Below, piece by piece: positions 21,123-31,685 of a stretch of DNA of 64,000 nt (within the stretch, counting starts at the first letter, position 1; every line of letters starts with the position of its first letter). The notes under the pieces are model-generated. The model did not search any database. It was not told the origin of the DNA and saw only the letters and a program-made list of their open reading frames with translations. The position numbers were made by a program, and so were the translations under genes. Source of the DNA: Parelaphostrongylus tenuis (taxonomy: Eukaryota > Nematoda > Chromadorea > Rhabditida > Metastrongylidae); NCBI GenBank assembly GCA_019055375.1, contig JAHQIW010001297.1:124001-188000 (forward strand), in the 5' to 3' direction.

Positions 21123-21432
21123 AAAGAATGCTTAAAGCCTAGACGAGGTTGGTAGGCCAGGGCCAAACACCGGTGTCTCGGAGGTTTCGGACTCGTCGTC
21201 AGTGACCCCCGAACCACATCCAGCACTGCACTGTTAGTAAGGAGGGAAGCGTATGTGGTGACGGCATAAAGTGCAATGACACTGGTCCATCACCACCCCT
21301 CAGTCAATGGATTGGCTGGTAGAGCAAAACTGATCCATAGCATTGACTGTTTTTGAAACCTCGCAATGAACATTCAAAATAAACGTAAAAAAAAAGAATG
21401 CTCAAAGCCTAAACGAGATTGGTAGGCTAGGA
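21123..21432. repeat. element bounded by ~40-bp direct repeats
   Basis: AAAGCCTAGACGAGGTTGG near 21133 and AAAGCCTAAACGAGATTGG near 21404 are near-identical 40-bp blocks about 270 bp apart, with a GC-richer spacer (GACCCCCGAACCACATCC). They could be a tandem duplication or the ends of a small element. It sits directly before the minisatellite. Confidence 0.45.
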
Positions 21433-21458
21433 TCATAAAACGGCTCTTCCATTCAAAA

Positions 21459-24400
21459 TGCAAGATTCTAGGAGAATGAACCGACGCTGTTTCTACTTGA
21501 CAAGGAATGTTCAGTAACAGTTTGATCTACCACCATTTCGTGGATGTTTTTCTGTTCTCTCGAAAATTTAGGGTTCTGGGAGAACGAATCGACGTTGTTT
21601 CTACTTGACAAAGAATGTTCAGTAACAGTTTGATCTACCACCTTTTCGTGAATGTCTTTCTTTTCTCTCGAAAATTCAGGATCTAGGAGAATGAATCGAC
21701 GTTGTTTCTACTTGACAAGGAATGTTCAGTAACAGTTTGAACTACCACCTTTTCGTGAATATTTTGCTTTTCTCTCGACAATTCAGGGTTGTACGAGAAT
21801 GAATCGACGTTGTTTCTACTTGACAAAGAATGTTCAGTAACAGTTTGATCTACCACCTTTTCGTGAATGTTTGCTCTTCTCTCGAAAATTCAGGTATCTA
21901 GGAGAATGAATCGACGTTGTTTCTACTTGACAAAGAATGTTCAGTAACAGTTTGAACTACCACCTTTTCGTGAATATTTGGCTTTTCTCTCGATAATTCA
22001 GGGTTCTAGGAGAATGAATCGACGTTGTTTCTACTTGACAAGAATGTTCAGTAACAGCTTGATCTACCACCTTTTCGTGAATGTTTGGCTTTTCTCTCGA
22101 AAATGCAGGATCTAGGAGAATGAATCGACGTTGTTTCTACTTGACAAAGAATGTTCAGTAACAGTTTGAACTACCACCTTTTCGTGAATATTTGGCTTTT
22201 CTCTCGATAATTCAGGTTCTAGGAGAATGAATCGACGTTGTTTCTACTTGACAAAGAATGTTCAGTAACAGTTTGAACTACCACCTTTTCGTGAATGTTT
22301 GCTTTTCTCTCGAAAATTCAGGGATCTAGGAGAATGAATCGACGTTGTTTCTACTTGACAAGAATGTTCAGTAACAGTTTGAACTACCACCTTTTCGTGA
22401 ATATTTGGCTTTTCTCTCGACAATTCAGGGTTCTAGGAGAATGAATCGACGTTGTTTCTACTTGACAAGAATGTTCAGTAACAGTTTGAACTACCACCTT
22501 TTCGTGAATATTGGCTCTTCTCTCGAAAATGCAGGAATCTAGGAGAATGAATCGACGTTGTTTCTACTTGACAAAGAATGTTCAGTAACAGTTTGATCTA
22601 CTACCTTTTCGTGAATATTTGGCTTTCTCTCGAAATTCCGGGTTCTAGGAGAATGAATCGACGTTGTTTCTACTTGACAGAGAATGTTCAGTAACAGCTT
22701 GAACTACCACTTTTCGTGAATATTTGGCTCTTCTATCGAAAATGCAGGATTCTAGGAGAATGAATCGACGTTGTTTCTACTTGACAAAGAATGTTCAGTA
22801 ACAGTTTGAACTACCACCTTTTCGTGAATATTTTGCTTTCTCTCGAAATTCAGGGTTCTAGGAGAATGAATCGACGTTATTTCTACTTGACAAAGAATGT
22901 TCAATAACAGTTTGAACTACCACCTTTTCGTGAATATTGGCTTTTCTCTCGAAAATTCAGGTTTCTTGGAGAATGAATTGCGATGTTTCTACTTGACAAA
23001 GAATGTTCAGTAACAGTTTGAACTACCACCTTTTCGTGAAATGTTTGCTCCTTCTATCGAAAATGCAGGATTCTAGGAGAATGAATCGACGTTGTTTCTA
23101 CTTGACAAAGAATGTTCAGTAACAGTTTGAACTACCACCTTTTCGTGAATATTTGGCTTTTCTCTCGAAAATTCAGGGTTCTAGGAGAATGAATCGACGT
23201 TGTTTCTACTTGACAAAGAATGTTCAGTAACAGTTTGAACTACCACCTTTTCGTGAATATTTTGCTTTCTCTCGACAATTCAGGGTTCTAGGAGAATGAA
23301 TCGACGTTGTTTCTACTTGACAAAGAATGTTCAGTAACAGTTTGAACTACCACCTTTTCGTGAATATTGGCTCTTCTATCGATAATGCAGGTATCTAGGA
23401 GAATGAATCGACGTTGTTTCTACTTGACAAAGAATGTTCAGTAACAGTTTGAACTACCACCTTTTCGTGAATATTTTGCTTTCTCTCGAAATTCCGGGTT
23501 CTAGGAGAATGCATCGACGTTGTTTCTACTTGACAAGGAATGTTCAGTAACAGTTTGATCTACCACCTTTTCGTGAATATTGGCTCTTCTATCGAAAATG
23601 CAGGAATCTAAGAGAATGAATCGGCGTTATTTCTACTTGACAAAGAATGTTCAGTAACAGTTTGAACTACTACCTTTTCGTGAATATTTTGCCTTCTCTC
23701 GGAAATTCCGGGTTCTAGGAGTATGAATCGACGTTATTTCTACTTGACAGAGAATGTTCAGTAACAGTATGAGCCACCAAATTTTCGTGAATATTTGGCT
23801 TTTTCTCGAAAATTGAGGTTCTTGGAGAATTAATTGGCGATGTTTCTACTTGGCAAATAATGTTCAGTGACAGTTTGATCTACCACCTTTTCGTAAATGT
23901 TGTCCTTCTATCGAAAATGCACGAATCTAAGAGAATGAATCGACGTTATTTCTACTTGACAAGGAATGTTCAGTAACAGTTTGAACTACCACCTTTTCGT
24001 GAATATTTGCTTTTCTCTCGACAATTCAGGGTTCTAGGAGAATGAATCGACGTTGTTACTACTTGACAAAGAATGTTCAGTAACAGTTTGACTACCACCT
24101 TTTCGTGAAATTTGGCTCTTCTATCGAAAATGCACGATCTAGGAGAATGAATCGACGTTGTTTCTACTTGACAAGAATGTTCAGTAACAGTTTGAACTAC
24201 CACCTTTTCGTGAATATTTTGCTTTTCTCTCGACAATTCAGGGTTCTAGGAGAATGAATCGACGTTGTTACTACTTGACAAAGAATGTTCAGTAACAGTT
24301 TGATCTACCACCTTTTCGTGAATGTCTTGCTTTTCTTTCGAAAATTCAGGGATCTAGGAGAATGAATCGACGTTGTTTCTACTTGACAAGGAATGTTCAG

Positions 24401-25735
24401 TAACAGTTTGAACTACCACCTTTTCGTGAATATTTTGCTTTTCTCTCGACAATTCAGGGTTCTAGGAGAATGATCGACGTTGTTACTACTTGACAAAGAA
24501 TGTTCAGTAACAGTTTGATCTACCACCTTTTCGTGAATGTCTTGGCTTTTCTCTCGATAATTCAGGATCTAGGAGAATGAATCGACGTTGTTTCTACTTG
24601 ACAAAGAATGTTCAGTAACAGTTTGAACTACCACCTTTTCGTGAATATTTGGCTTTTCTCTCGAAAATTCAGGGATTCTAGGAGAATGAATCGACGTTAT
24701 TTCTACTTGACAAAGAATGTTCAGTAACAGTTTGAACTACCACCTTTTCATGAATACTTGGCTTTACTCTCGAACATTCGAAGTTCTAGGAGAATGAATT
24801 GACGATGTTTCTACTTGGCAAAGAATGTTCAGTAACAGCTTGAACTACCACCTTTTCGTGAATATTTGGCTTTTCTCTTAGAAAATTCAGGGTTCTAGGT
24901 AAATGAATCGACGTTATTTCTACTTGACAAAGAATGTTCAATAACAGTTGAACTACTACCTTTTCGTGAATATTTGGCTTTTTTCCGAAAATTCAGGGTT
25001 CTAGGAGAATGAATCGACGTTGTTTCTACTTGACAAAGAATGTTCAGTAACAGTTTGAACTACCACCTTTTCGTGAATATTTGGCTTTTCTCTCGAAAAT
25101 TCAGGGTTCTAGGTAAATGAATCGACGTTATTTCTACTTGACAAAGATTGTTCAGTAACAGTTTGAACTACTACCTTTTCGTGAATATTTAGCTTTTCTC
25201 TCGAAAATTCAGTGTTCTAGGAGAATGAATCGACGTTGTTTCTACTTGACAAAGAATGTTCAGTAACAGTTTGAACTACCACCTTTTCATCGAATATTTG
25301 GCTGTTCTATCGATAATTCAGGGTTCTAGGAGAATGAATCGACGTTGATTCTACTTGACAAAGAGTGTTCAGTAACATTTTGAACCACCACATTTTCGTG
25401 AATATTGGCTCTTCTATCGAAAATGCAGGATTCTAGAGAATGAATCGACGTTATTTCTACTTGACAAGGAATGTTCAATAACAGTTCGAACTACTACCTT
25501 TTGGTGAATATTTGGCTTTTCTCTCGATAATTCAGGGTTCTTGGAGAATGAATCGACGATGTTTCTACTTGACAAAGAATGTTCAGTAAGAGTTTGAACT
25601 ACCACCTTTTCGTGTATATTTGGCTTTTCTCTCGAAAATTCAGGGTTCTAGGAGAATGAATCGACGTTATTTCTACTTGACAGAGAATGTTCAGTAACAG
25701 TTTGAAGTACCACCTTTTCGTGATATTTGGCTCTT
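21459..25735. repeat. 108-bp minisatellite, about 39 units
   Basis: Tandem array with a consensus of about 108 bp. Landmarks repeat in every unit: GGAGAATGAATCGACGTTGT, CTACTTGACAAAGAATGTTC, AACTACCACCTTTTCGTGAA and CTCTCGAAAATTCAGG. Units differ by SNVs and 1-2 bp indels, so reading frame is not kept and it is not coding. The last unit ends in an AT microsatellite. Confidence 0.95.
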
Positions 25736-25905
25736 ATATATATATATGCGTATGTATATATGTGTGTATATATGCGTATATGTGTACGTGTATATGTACG
25801 TGGTTATGTACATGATTATGTATATACATGCGTGTATGTACATATATATATACATATGTATATATATATATATATATATATAAATATATATACTTATGCA
25901 TGTAC
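25733..25905. repeat. AT-rich TATATGCG microsatellite
   Basis: TATGCGTATGTATATATGTG-type repeat at the distal edge of the minisatellite. Confidence 0.9.
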
Positions 25906-26317
25906 ATATTTCTACTGGAATATTTGGACGGCTCGCCTTCGCTGGTAGTGGGGGCCCGAGCACAGAGAAGGTGTGCTGGTTTAGCTGTTTGTTTCCTGAA
26001 GTCCCGAGCTTAGCCAGGGCTTCCTCAGGTCGCCGTCATATTAGAGCAGTCTCCGTCCCTAGTGGATCAGAGGGAGGTTACTACCTTACGACTAATGGTT
26101 ACTGAGATAGTGGTCATTCCTGATACGGTTCACTCTTAACTGGGCTTTCCGTGTGGAAACATCGTACTCCTCGGCTTGGGTGGCCCTAATGCGGGTTGAA
26201 CCCCTTCCCCTTGTACTTCTCTTTCCGACACCAAGAAATACCTTTCAGCCACGTTGAGGCGGTCATCTAGGAGGTTATGTGCATGTGCATACGTATAAAT
26301 GTTGTATACATACATTA

Positions 26318-26600
26318 CAGGAGCGCATGTGGTGCTGTAGTTAGAGGTCATCCACGTCGCACGCATGGCCGATGGTTCGGTCTCGCGCTCAAGGCTCGTC
26401 AAGCCTTCCATCCCTCCGGAGGCGGTGAATCGCTTCCACACTTTTGTGTAAGAATGAGCAGCACCGACTACATACATCGGTAGACCATCGTGAGTCATTG
26501 TAAAGCCCCAGATATGCATTCCATCACTTCAAACGAAGCTATAAATTGAAGGCGAATGCATGGTGCATCCCTCAGGGACTGATCAGAGAGCTAGAGCCCT
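26318..26600 (+). repeat. tRNA-derived SINE, family 2
   Basis: AGGAGCGCATGTGGTGCTGT head, GGCCGATGGTTCGGTCTCG B box, GAGTCATTGTAAAGCCC, and CTCAGGGACTGATCAGAGAG tail. Confidence 0.7.
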
Positions 26601-26695
26601 TTACACATTATATACACATATGTATGTAGTGTATATGTATATATACATATGTATGTACTTATATATACACATGTATACACACATGTACATAGACA
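26600..26695. repeat. AT-rich TATATGTA microsatellite
   Basis: TATACACATATGTATG-type repeat at the 3' end of the preceding SINE. Confidence 0.85.
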
Positions 26696-26764
26696 TAGTA
26701 CAGTAGTCTGATGGAATGTGCCCAAGACGCATCATTCTAGACGGAGTGAAAAGATCACTTGAAT

Positions 26765-26990
26765 TGCAGTCTAAAGTGATTGGAAGTCGATGGCTTACGG
26801 CTATTGCGGGAGCACGTAACAGTACCTTCCAATCGACTTAGCTTGAGACGTCGCTTGTAAATTCAACATAGTTTGATAGGTTTTTAAGTTTTCCGTAGGT
26901 CTGATATAGCATATCCTATGGTATACGTGCATATTGGCGTTTAGGTGGTTGCAATATCGAGTGATCCTTTCTCTTCCTCTAATGTGATAC
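26765..26990 (-). repeat. hammerhead-repeat unit, minus orientation, decayed
   Basis: GGCTTACGGCTATTGCGG...CCTTCCAATCGACTT...ATAGGTTTT matches in order the body of the 31.3-31.9 kb units (GGCTTACGGCTAATCCGCC...CTTCCAGTCGACTATTTT). The ribozyme core itself is barely recognisable here. Confidence 0.4.
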
Positions 26991-27038
26991 ATCTTCAGCA
27001 CCGCTGCTATTAGTATTAGGGGGTGAGTCATAGGACAT

Positions 27039-27084
27039 GTGCTACTGATGAGGCGTACAAGAACGCCGAAGCCTGCGTAAGTCA
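27039..27084 (+). ncRNA. hammerhead ribozyme-like motif 1
   Basis: Perfect CTGATGA at 27045-27051, stem II GGCG...CGCC with an 8-nt loop, then GAAG. Stem III is minimal (GC-CTGC-GT), giving a G.U and a C-G pair and a GTA cleavage triplet. Stem I is weak (GTG/CAC plus mismatches). It heads a unit repeated about 275 bp downstream. The order follows a type I hammerhead. Activity is not known. Confidence 0.55.
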
Positions 27085-27308
27085 CTGAAAATGCCATATC
27101 TCAAAGGCTGAGAATATTCTATCAGACTGAAGTGTATCTTTGAGCGAGCTCTCATAGTCGCTTGGACGGTATTGTTATGTGCTTCCGTAACAGCCGTAAG
27201 CCATCGACTTTCAGTCACCTCGACCGCCACATCAAGTAATCTTTCCATTTAGGCAAAAGTGGTAAATCTTTGGCGCCGGTGCTATCAGTAGTAGGGATGA
27301 GTCCTAAG

Positions 27309-27358
27309 GCATCTCTTATCGGTGAGGCGTGAGAGAACGCCGAAACGTACGTATGCTA
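27309..27358 (+). ncRNA. hammerhead ribozyme-like motif 2
   Basis: The next unit of the tandem pair. Stem II GGCG-TGAGAGAA-CGCC and GAAA are intact, and stem III is AC-GTAC-GT followed by A (triplet GTA). The CTGATGA box is changed to TCGGTGA and stem I is poor, so it is probably inactive. Confidence 0.5.
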
Positions 27359-27464
27359 CTGGAATGCCATATCACGACTCTGAAAGGAGTCTGTCACTGC
27401 ATAAAACATTCTACCAGGCTGTATCGCATTACAAGCCGAGATCTCAAACATTCGATTGGGGGTA

Positions 27465-27556
27465 TATACATGTATATATATAATTGTATCATATATATAG
27501 TATATATAAATGCATGTGTGTGTACATTCGTGATATATATACATTTCCGTATATAC

Positions 27557-27599
<43 letters not shown>

Positions 27600-27665
27600 C
27601 GTATGTATGCGTACATATCCATATATTCACATAGGTGTATGGGTATGTACATGTATATATGGAAA
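27465..27665. repeat. AT-rich microsatellite at duplication edge
   Basis: TATATATACATTTCCG / (TA)n / TATTCACATAGGTGTATGGG. The same non-repetitive phrases occur at 56945-57090, which marks the left edge of the duplicated block. Confidence 0.85.
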
Positions 27666-27759
27666 GCGTTTTTTATTTCGGCGCTCCTATAACAGTGTGT
27701 TGATTCTATAATCATATATCCATGGACAAAAAGATGAGGGAGTTGTACCTAACAGTTAT

Positions 27760-27850
27760 TTCGGTTGGTGTAGTGGTAGTACGCGCCCTCAGCATTGGTG
27801 AAACGAGGGTTCAACTACCTTGTGGCGTTTGAAAGCTTGTTACTTAGCTA
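27760..27850 (+). repeat. tRNA-derived SINE, family 1
   Basis: GGTTGGTGTAGTGGTAGTAC A box and GAGGGTTCAACTACC B box. The copy C partner is at 57260-57345. Confidence 0.6.
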
Positions 27851-28055
27851 ACTTGGCACTGTAACTGTAACTGTAACACTGTAACTTCGCCTCCTTGGAT
27901 ATATAACACGCAGCTTCTAAATGAGAACTCATATTTGGTCCAATAACATATCCAGAGTCTTTAATGAGGTCCGAAATGGCGCTTCTACAGTGCTAGACAC
28001 GTGTTATGTAAGGGGCATATCCCCCTGCAAGGGGTAGGCGAAATCGAAAAGCACC

Positions 28056-28097
28056 GTGCTACTAATGAGGCTGTAATGTTGTAACACATGTTAGCAC
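28056..28097 (+). ncRNA. hammerhead ribozyme-like motif 3
   Basis: GTGCT before the box pairs with AGCAC after the core (stem I). The box reads CTAATGA, stem II is eroded, GTAA replaces GAAA, and stem III is AC-ACAT-GT followed by T. The copy C partner is at 57562-57604. The unit body continues to about 28215, just before a Vps3-like exon. Degenerate. Confidence 0.45.
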
Positions 28098-28572
28098 TGT
28101 ATAAGTACCATATAAGACCTCATAATGGGCTCGGCATATGTTATCGGATTAAATATTGGCTTTGAGCGAGGTTTATAAGAGCGGCTGAATGTAAAGGTGC
28201 TTTATATTTGATTGAATCCACTATATAGGAATTTCTTGTAAGCGGTATGGACGGACTTTTGATTTCGATGACCGAACAAGGAGTTTCACCTCGGCCTCCG
28301 GTTTTATTCCCATCTCGTTCGATTGATGCCATAGTGTACAGTTCTCCGCACATATACTTACTCACTCGGGACGAAATAACTATCATAAGGTAAGCTGTTC
28401 ATGCGTATTGTTTCCTATATTAGATCAAAGGTGGCTTTACATTATCTGGGAATGCGTTTATGGGGTCGAAGTGTCGAATATGGTGGTCATCATATTCGTA
28501 GCTGTAACAATGTTAGCTTTAAAGAACTTTAGAAGTTTCGGAGGTGATTTATTAAGCCTATGCTAAATTATG

Positions 28573-28700
28573 GGCTCGTGTGGCGCAGTGTTTAGAGGTT
28601 CCTGCGACATTCTTGATTGATGGTTCAACCACCACGCGCCCATCGCTCATTTGAACCCTCCATCCCTCCGGGATCGGTGACTTGCTGCCAGACTTCCTAT
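28573..28700 (+). repeat. SINE family 2, partial
   Basis: GGCTCGTGTGGCGCAGTG head and CATCCCTCCGGGATCGGTGA. The tail is absent. Copy C partner at 58080-58205. Confidence 0.6.
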
Positions 28701-28743
28701 ATATTTGAGAGAATGGTTTAAGACTTTTCGATAATGATGCGTC

Positions 28744-28785
28744 AGTTGCTTACGGACGTTTCGGCGGTATTGCCCGCCCCATCCT
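28744..28785 (-). ncRNA. hammerhead ribozyme-like motif 4
   Basis: Read on the minus strand: a strong stem II GGCGG-GCAATA-CCGCC, GAAA, stem III AC-GTCC-GT and then A (triplet GTA). The CTGATGA box is badly degraded. Copy C partner at 58251-58300, where GAAA is also altered. Confidence 0.4.
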
Positions 28786-28976
28786 AGCTGCATGCGCCGT
28801 ACTCAACCCTACTTTATAGTAGAGATGGGAAGACGTGTTTTTGGTGATAGCACGTGATTGCAATATCACCATTTCCAGTCAATAGCTTACGGCTGGTAGT
28901 GAATATGTATACATTACTTTCCAGTCGACTGTTTTCAGACCTCGATGTAAACATTCTATATAATCTGGGAGGATGT

Positions 28977-29202
28977 CTTAACCCTGTGGAACCACTGTTG
29001 ACAGGCAAGCAGCGTCGCGCCGTCGCTAGCGCAACATTTGCAGGCAGGCAGAATTTGCGTCTCGGTCTCTGCTTCTGATTGTCTGCGCTTGCTGCTCTTG
29101 CCTTCCCACGTGAAGCGGCGTCGCCGTTACAGTAGTTGAGTGAGATTTGACGGCCCGCGGCATGGTACGAAAAATATCATATGGTCCTCCAAGGGTTAAG
29201 AC
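28977..29202. mobile_element. GGACCAC-type MITE
   Basis: Left end TTAACCCTGTGGAACCAC and right end TGGTCCTCCAAGGGTTAA are inverted. The interior carries GGCGTCGCCGTTACAGTAG. Copy C partner at 58485-58710. Confidence 0.75.
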
Positions 29203-29334
29203 TTTTACGACGTATGTACGTGTGGCAACGATGAGGTGGGTGATGCCGCCAAAAAGTACATAAGCTACTGACCTATCAACCTCCAAAAGGCATGTGACAT
29301 TTTCGCAGGTTACATTGACTGTTTATAACGAGAT

Positions 29335-29820
29335 TTAGCAACAGTCGATTAGAAGGTACCAGACTTCCTTGAAGGATGGCTGCACTGACTTGTTGTATGC
29401 GTAGGCCACCGTCAGTCAATGTGAAGGTCCCAGATGTGTACTCAGTCACCTCAAGCGATGCTAGAGGAAGTCGAATACAGTGGGCATCTCTCAAAGATTG
29501 ATCAGCGCCGTGAGCTCTGTCTGCGGCTTTATATTGAGGCAATGTGAAAGAGATAAAGCTCTCGGCGCTGATCAATCACTGAGGGTTGCGCCATGCATTC
29601 ATCTTCAATTTTCAACTTTATTTGAGGTGACTGAATACACATATGTTCTCTAGAATGACTCGTGGTGCCCTACCGCTGTGCAGAGTCGATGCTGCTTATC
29701 CGCCCAGACAAGTCTAAGACCAGTCTGGTACCAATTCACCGACTCCGGATGGATGGCTCGGTGAGCCGTGGGCGCCAGATCAAACGGTTGAGCTTATGTG
29801 CGACGCAGAGCACTTCATAT
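29335..29820. repeat. two SINE family-2 copies, tail to tail
   Basis: A plus copy (about 29335-29560) and a minus copy (about 29560-29820) meet through their tails, giving an inverted repeat around AGCTCTGTCTGC and AGCTCTCGGCGCTGATC. The right edge of the second copy is the point where copy A has lost 212 bp relative to copy C. Confidence 0.65.
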
Positions 29821-30094
29821 GGTGAGCATCGTGAGGCAGGTAACTGAACCTTTTGTTGTTCTTTTTCCTGTGCTTTTTTCTGTTTTTTTTTTTGCGCACA
29901 AGGCAAAAATCAACTATTCTAGCTGATGCCCTCTTCAAATGTGGCAAATTTGATGAGGCACTTTCTGTGTATGAGAGGAGATTACGTAAACACTTCGATG
30001 CAGACTGCATGTCGGTATGAACCTAATACTGTCTGCTCCAAGATTCCAACAGTTTGCCTACTGATATCGGTAAAAGAGTGGTAGCAGTGCGGTG

Positions 30095-30190
30095 GGCTTG
30101 GTAGTGTAGTGATAGTGGTAGCGTGTCCTCGGGTTGGTGAAGCGCGAGTTCAGTTCCATCCCAAGGGCGAGTGTTTTGCATACCACCAGC
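30095..30190 (+). repeat. tRNA-derived SINE, family 1
   Basis: TTGGTAGTGTAGTGATAGTGG A box, GCGCGAGTTCAGTTCC B box, tail TGTTTTGCATACCACC. Copy C partner at 59805-59900. Confidence 0.6.
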
Positions 30191-30360
30191 ATCATTAGAT
30201 AGATGACTACACGTCTTATCGCTGCTACAGGAGCAGTAGAATAGAAAATTCTTGCATCTTGACAAAAACTGTTTATTTTAGCGCACTTTTAGAGGTGATA
30301 TGACGTTGAAATTATTTAGTCTGCTAATATATTTGAAGCCTATTCGAGAAGCGTACGTCA

Positions 30361-30409
30361 GAGCCATGCATACGTTTCGGCGGAGTCACCCTCTTCATGA
30401 GTTGCTCAC
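30361..30409 (-). ncRNA. hammerhead ribozyme-like motif 5
   Basis: On the minus strand: GAGCAA before the box pairs with TGGCTC after the core (five of six pairs). The box is CTCATGA (one change), followed by a GAGG...CTCC stem II, GAAA, and stem III AC-GTAT-GC then A. Copy C partner at 60076-60122 keeps most pairs. Confidence 0.5.
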
Positions 30410-30549
30410 GCTGCACACTGAACCCAGCTGTATAGCGGGGATGGGGAGACGTTGCATTGTGGTGATAGCACGTGATATTGTGTTGTCACCAGTATTTTTC
30501 TTTTTCATAACTGTAATTTTGTTACAATTTTTATAATAATTTTGTTCTC

Positions 30550-30719
30550 CCTATAAGGACCATATGGTACGTTTCGCACCAGACCGACGGTGTCGCGTCT
30601 CGTGGGAAGGCGAGCAGACAGTGTGCTTGCACAGACATGCAGATTCCGTCTGCCTGCCACTGCTATGCGAGCGACGGCGCGACGCCTGCTTATCAGCGGT
30701 GGTCCTCAAAGGGCTATAA
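30550..30719. mobile_element. GGACCAC-type MITE
   Basis: Ends ATAAGGACCATATGGTACG and GGTGGTCCTCAAAGGGC are inverted. GC-rich interior GTCGCGTCTCGTGGGAAGG. Copy C partner at 60263-60431. Confidence 0.75.
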
Positions 30720-30754
30720 TTTCATGTTCAGTCATGTTAAGCGATATGCAAAAA

Positions 30755-31005
30755 TGTGAACCTCAAACAGGAATCGAACCCTCATTTCACCTCTTTCCTG
30801 GCGCGCTTGCCCACATGTGCTTACCAGGCTAAGCCGTCGAATGTTTAGTTTATTGCTATCAGATCGATTGTTTTTATCGCAGAAAAGGTGGTAGCAGAAC
30901 AGAAGTTGCTGTAGTGCGATAGGTTAGCAGTACACGCCCTCGGGAAGGGTGAAATTCGGGTTCGATTAGCGTTTGAGGTTCAAAGTTTTGCACCATGGAT
31001 CTTGT
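30755..31005. repeat. two SINE family-1 copies, head to head
   Basis: A minus copy (GGAATCGAACCCTCATTTC) at about 30755-30840 and a plus copy (TAGTGCGATAGGTTAGCAG, TTCGGGTTCGATTAGCG) at 30890-31005. Confidence 0.6.
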
Positions 31006-31371
31006 AGATAGTTTACATCCTGGCGACTTTATAGTAGCTGCACAAATTTCTTTTTCCAGAATTTTATCGTGTTAAAAAGAAGGTTGCATTTACGTCTATC
31101 GAGAAAGGAGAATGTGAAAAAGTTGCCAATATTCTTATTTCTGCCGAAGTGAATCCAGAAGAGGTTTGTTGAATCCGAAAAAATATAGTTTTATTTTTTT
31201 CATAGTATTTTTTCATTCGCTGTGATCTCATTATTCTCGTGATAGTTCCCTCGCCTAATTATTCTCTGAGAACAACTTTTTCAATCGAGTATTTTGAGAA
31301 ATCGCCTAAAATTAGCACATTCTGACAGTGTATTTTGAGCCTTTCATAAGGTCTGTTATAGCGCTTATAGA

Positions 31372-31414
31372 GTGCTAAACATGTGTTTCGGCCTTTCAGC
31401 CTCATCGGTAACAC
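31372..31414 (-). ncRNA. hammerhead ribozyme-like motif 6
   Basis: On the minus strand: GTGTTA then CCGATGA (one change), stem II GGCT-GAAA-GGCC, GAAA, stem III AC-ACAT-GT, then T, then TAGCAC. TAGCAC pairs with GTGTTA over six positions (one wobble), giving a complete type I fold with a 2-bp stem III. Copy C partner at 61085-61127. First unit of a tandem pair. Confidence 0.65.
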
Positions 31415-31685
31415 GGTGCCTTTCAGATCAGTCTGTTCCTTGTAAGGGGATATACCCCTTGTATAGAGGAATCGACACCGTACTAGTCACATTCAGTGTA
31501 CGGTGAAAGGTTGCCGTGGAGTTCTTTCAGAGTGATTGGTTGTCGATTGTCGTTTGCTTGGCTTACGGCTAATCCGCCAGTATGTGTATGTCAACACTTC
31601 CAGTCGACTATTTTGGGACCTCGCTAAATATTAGTGCATCCTGACAGCATATTGTGTCTTTCATGAGGGGTGTTATGGCACTTAG

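Noticed and set aside
21123..21432. Spliced-leader or 5S RNA gene
   Set aside because: No SL1-like or 5S conserved blocks were seen. The direct repeats fit a small element or duplication better.
23970..25605. Minus-strand ORFs with repeated SREKQNIHEKVVVQT-like sequence in the minisatellite
   Set aside because: They only span about two to three units before 1-bp indels break the frame. Unit length and indels are not multiples of three.
21459..25735. CRISPR-like array
   Set aside because: The 108-bp units are contiguous with no unique spacers, and the host is a eukaryote.
29026..29286. 86-residue minus ORF conserved between copies A and C
   Set aside because: Conservation is explained by the recent segmental duplication, and it lies in a MITE.
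30300..30536. Plus ORF MTLKLFSLLIYLKPIREAY as an exon of the Vps3-like gene
   Set aside because: No acceptor/donor pair with fitting phase, and the region is a hammerhead-repeat unit on the opposite strand.
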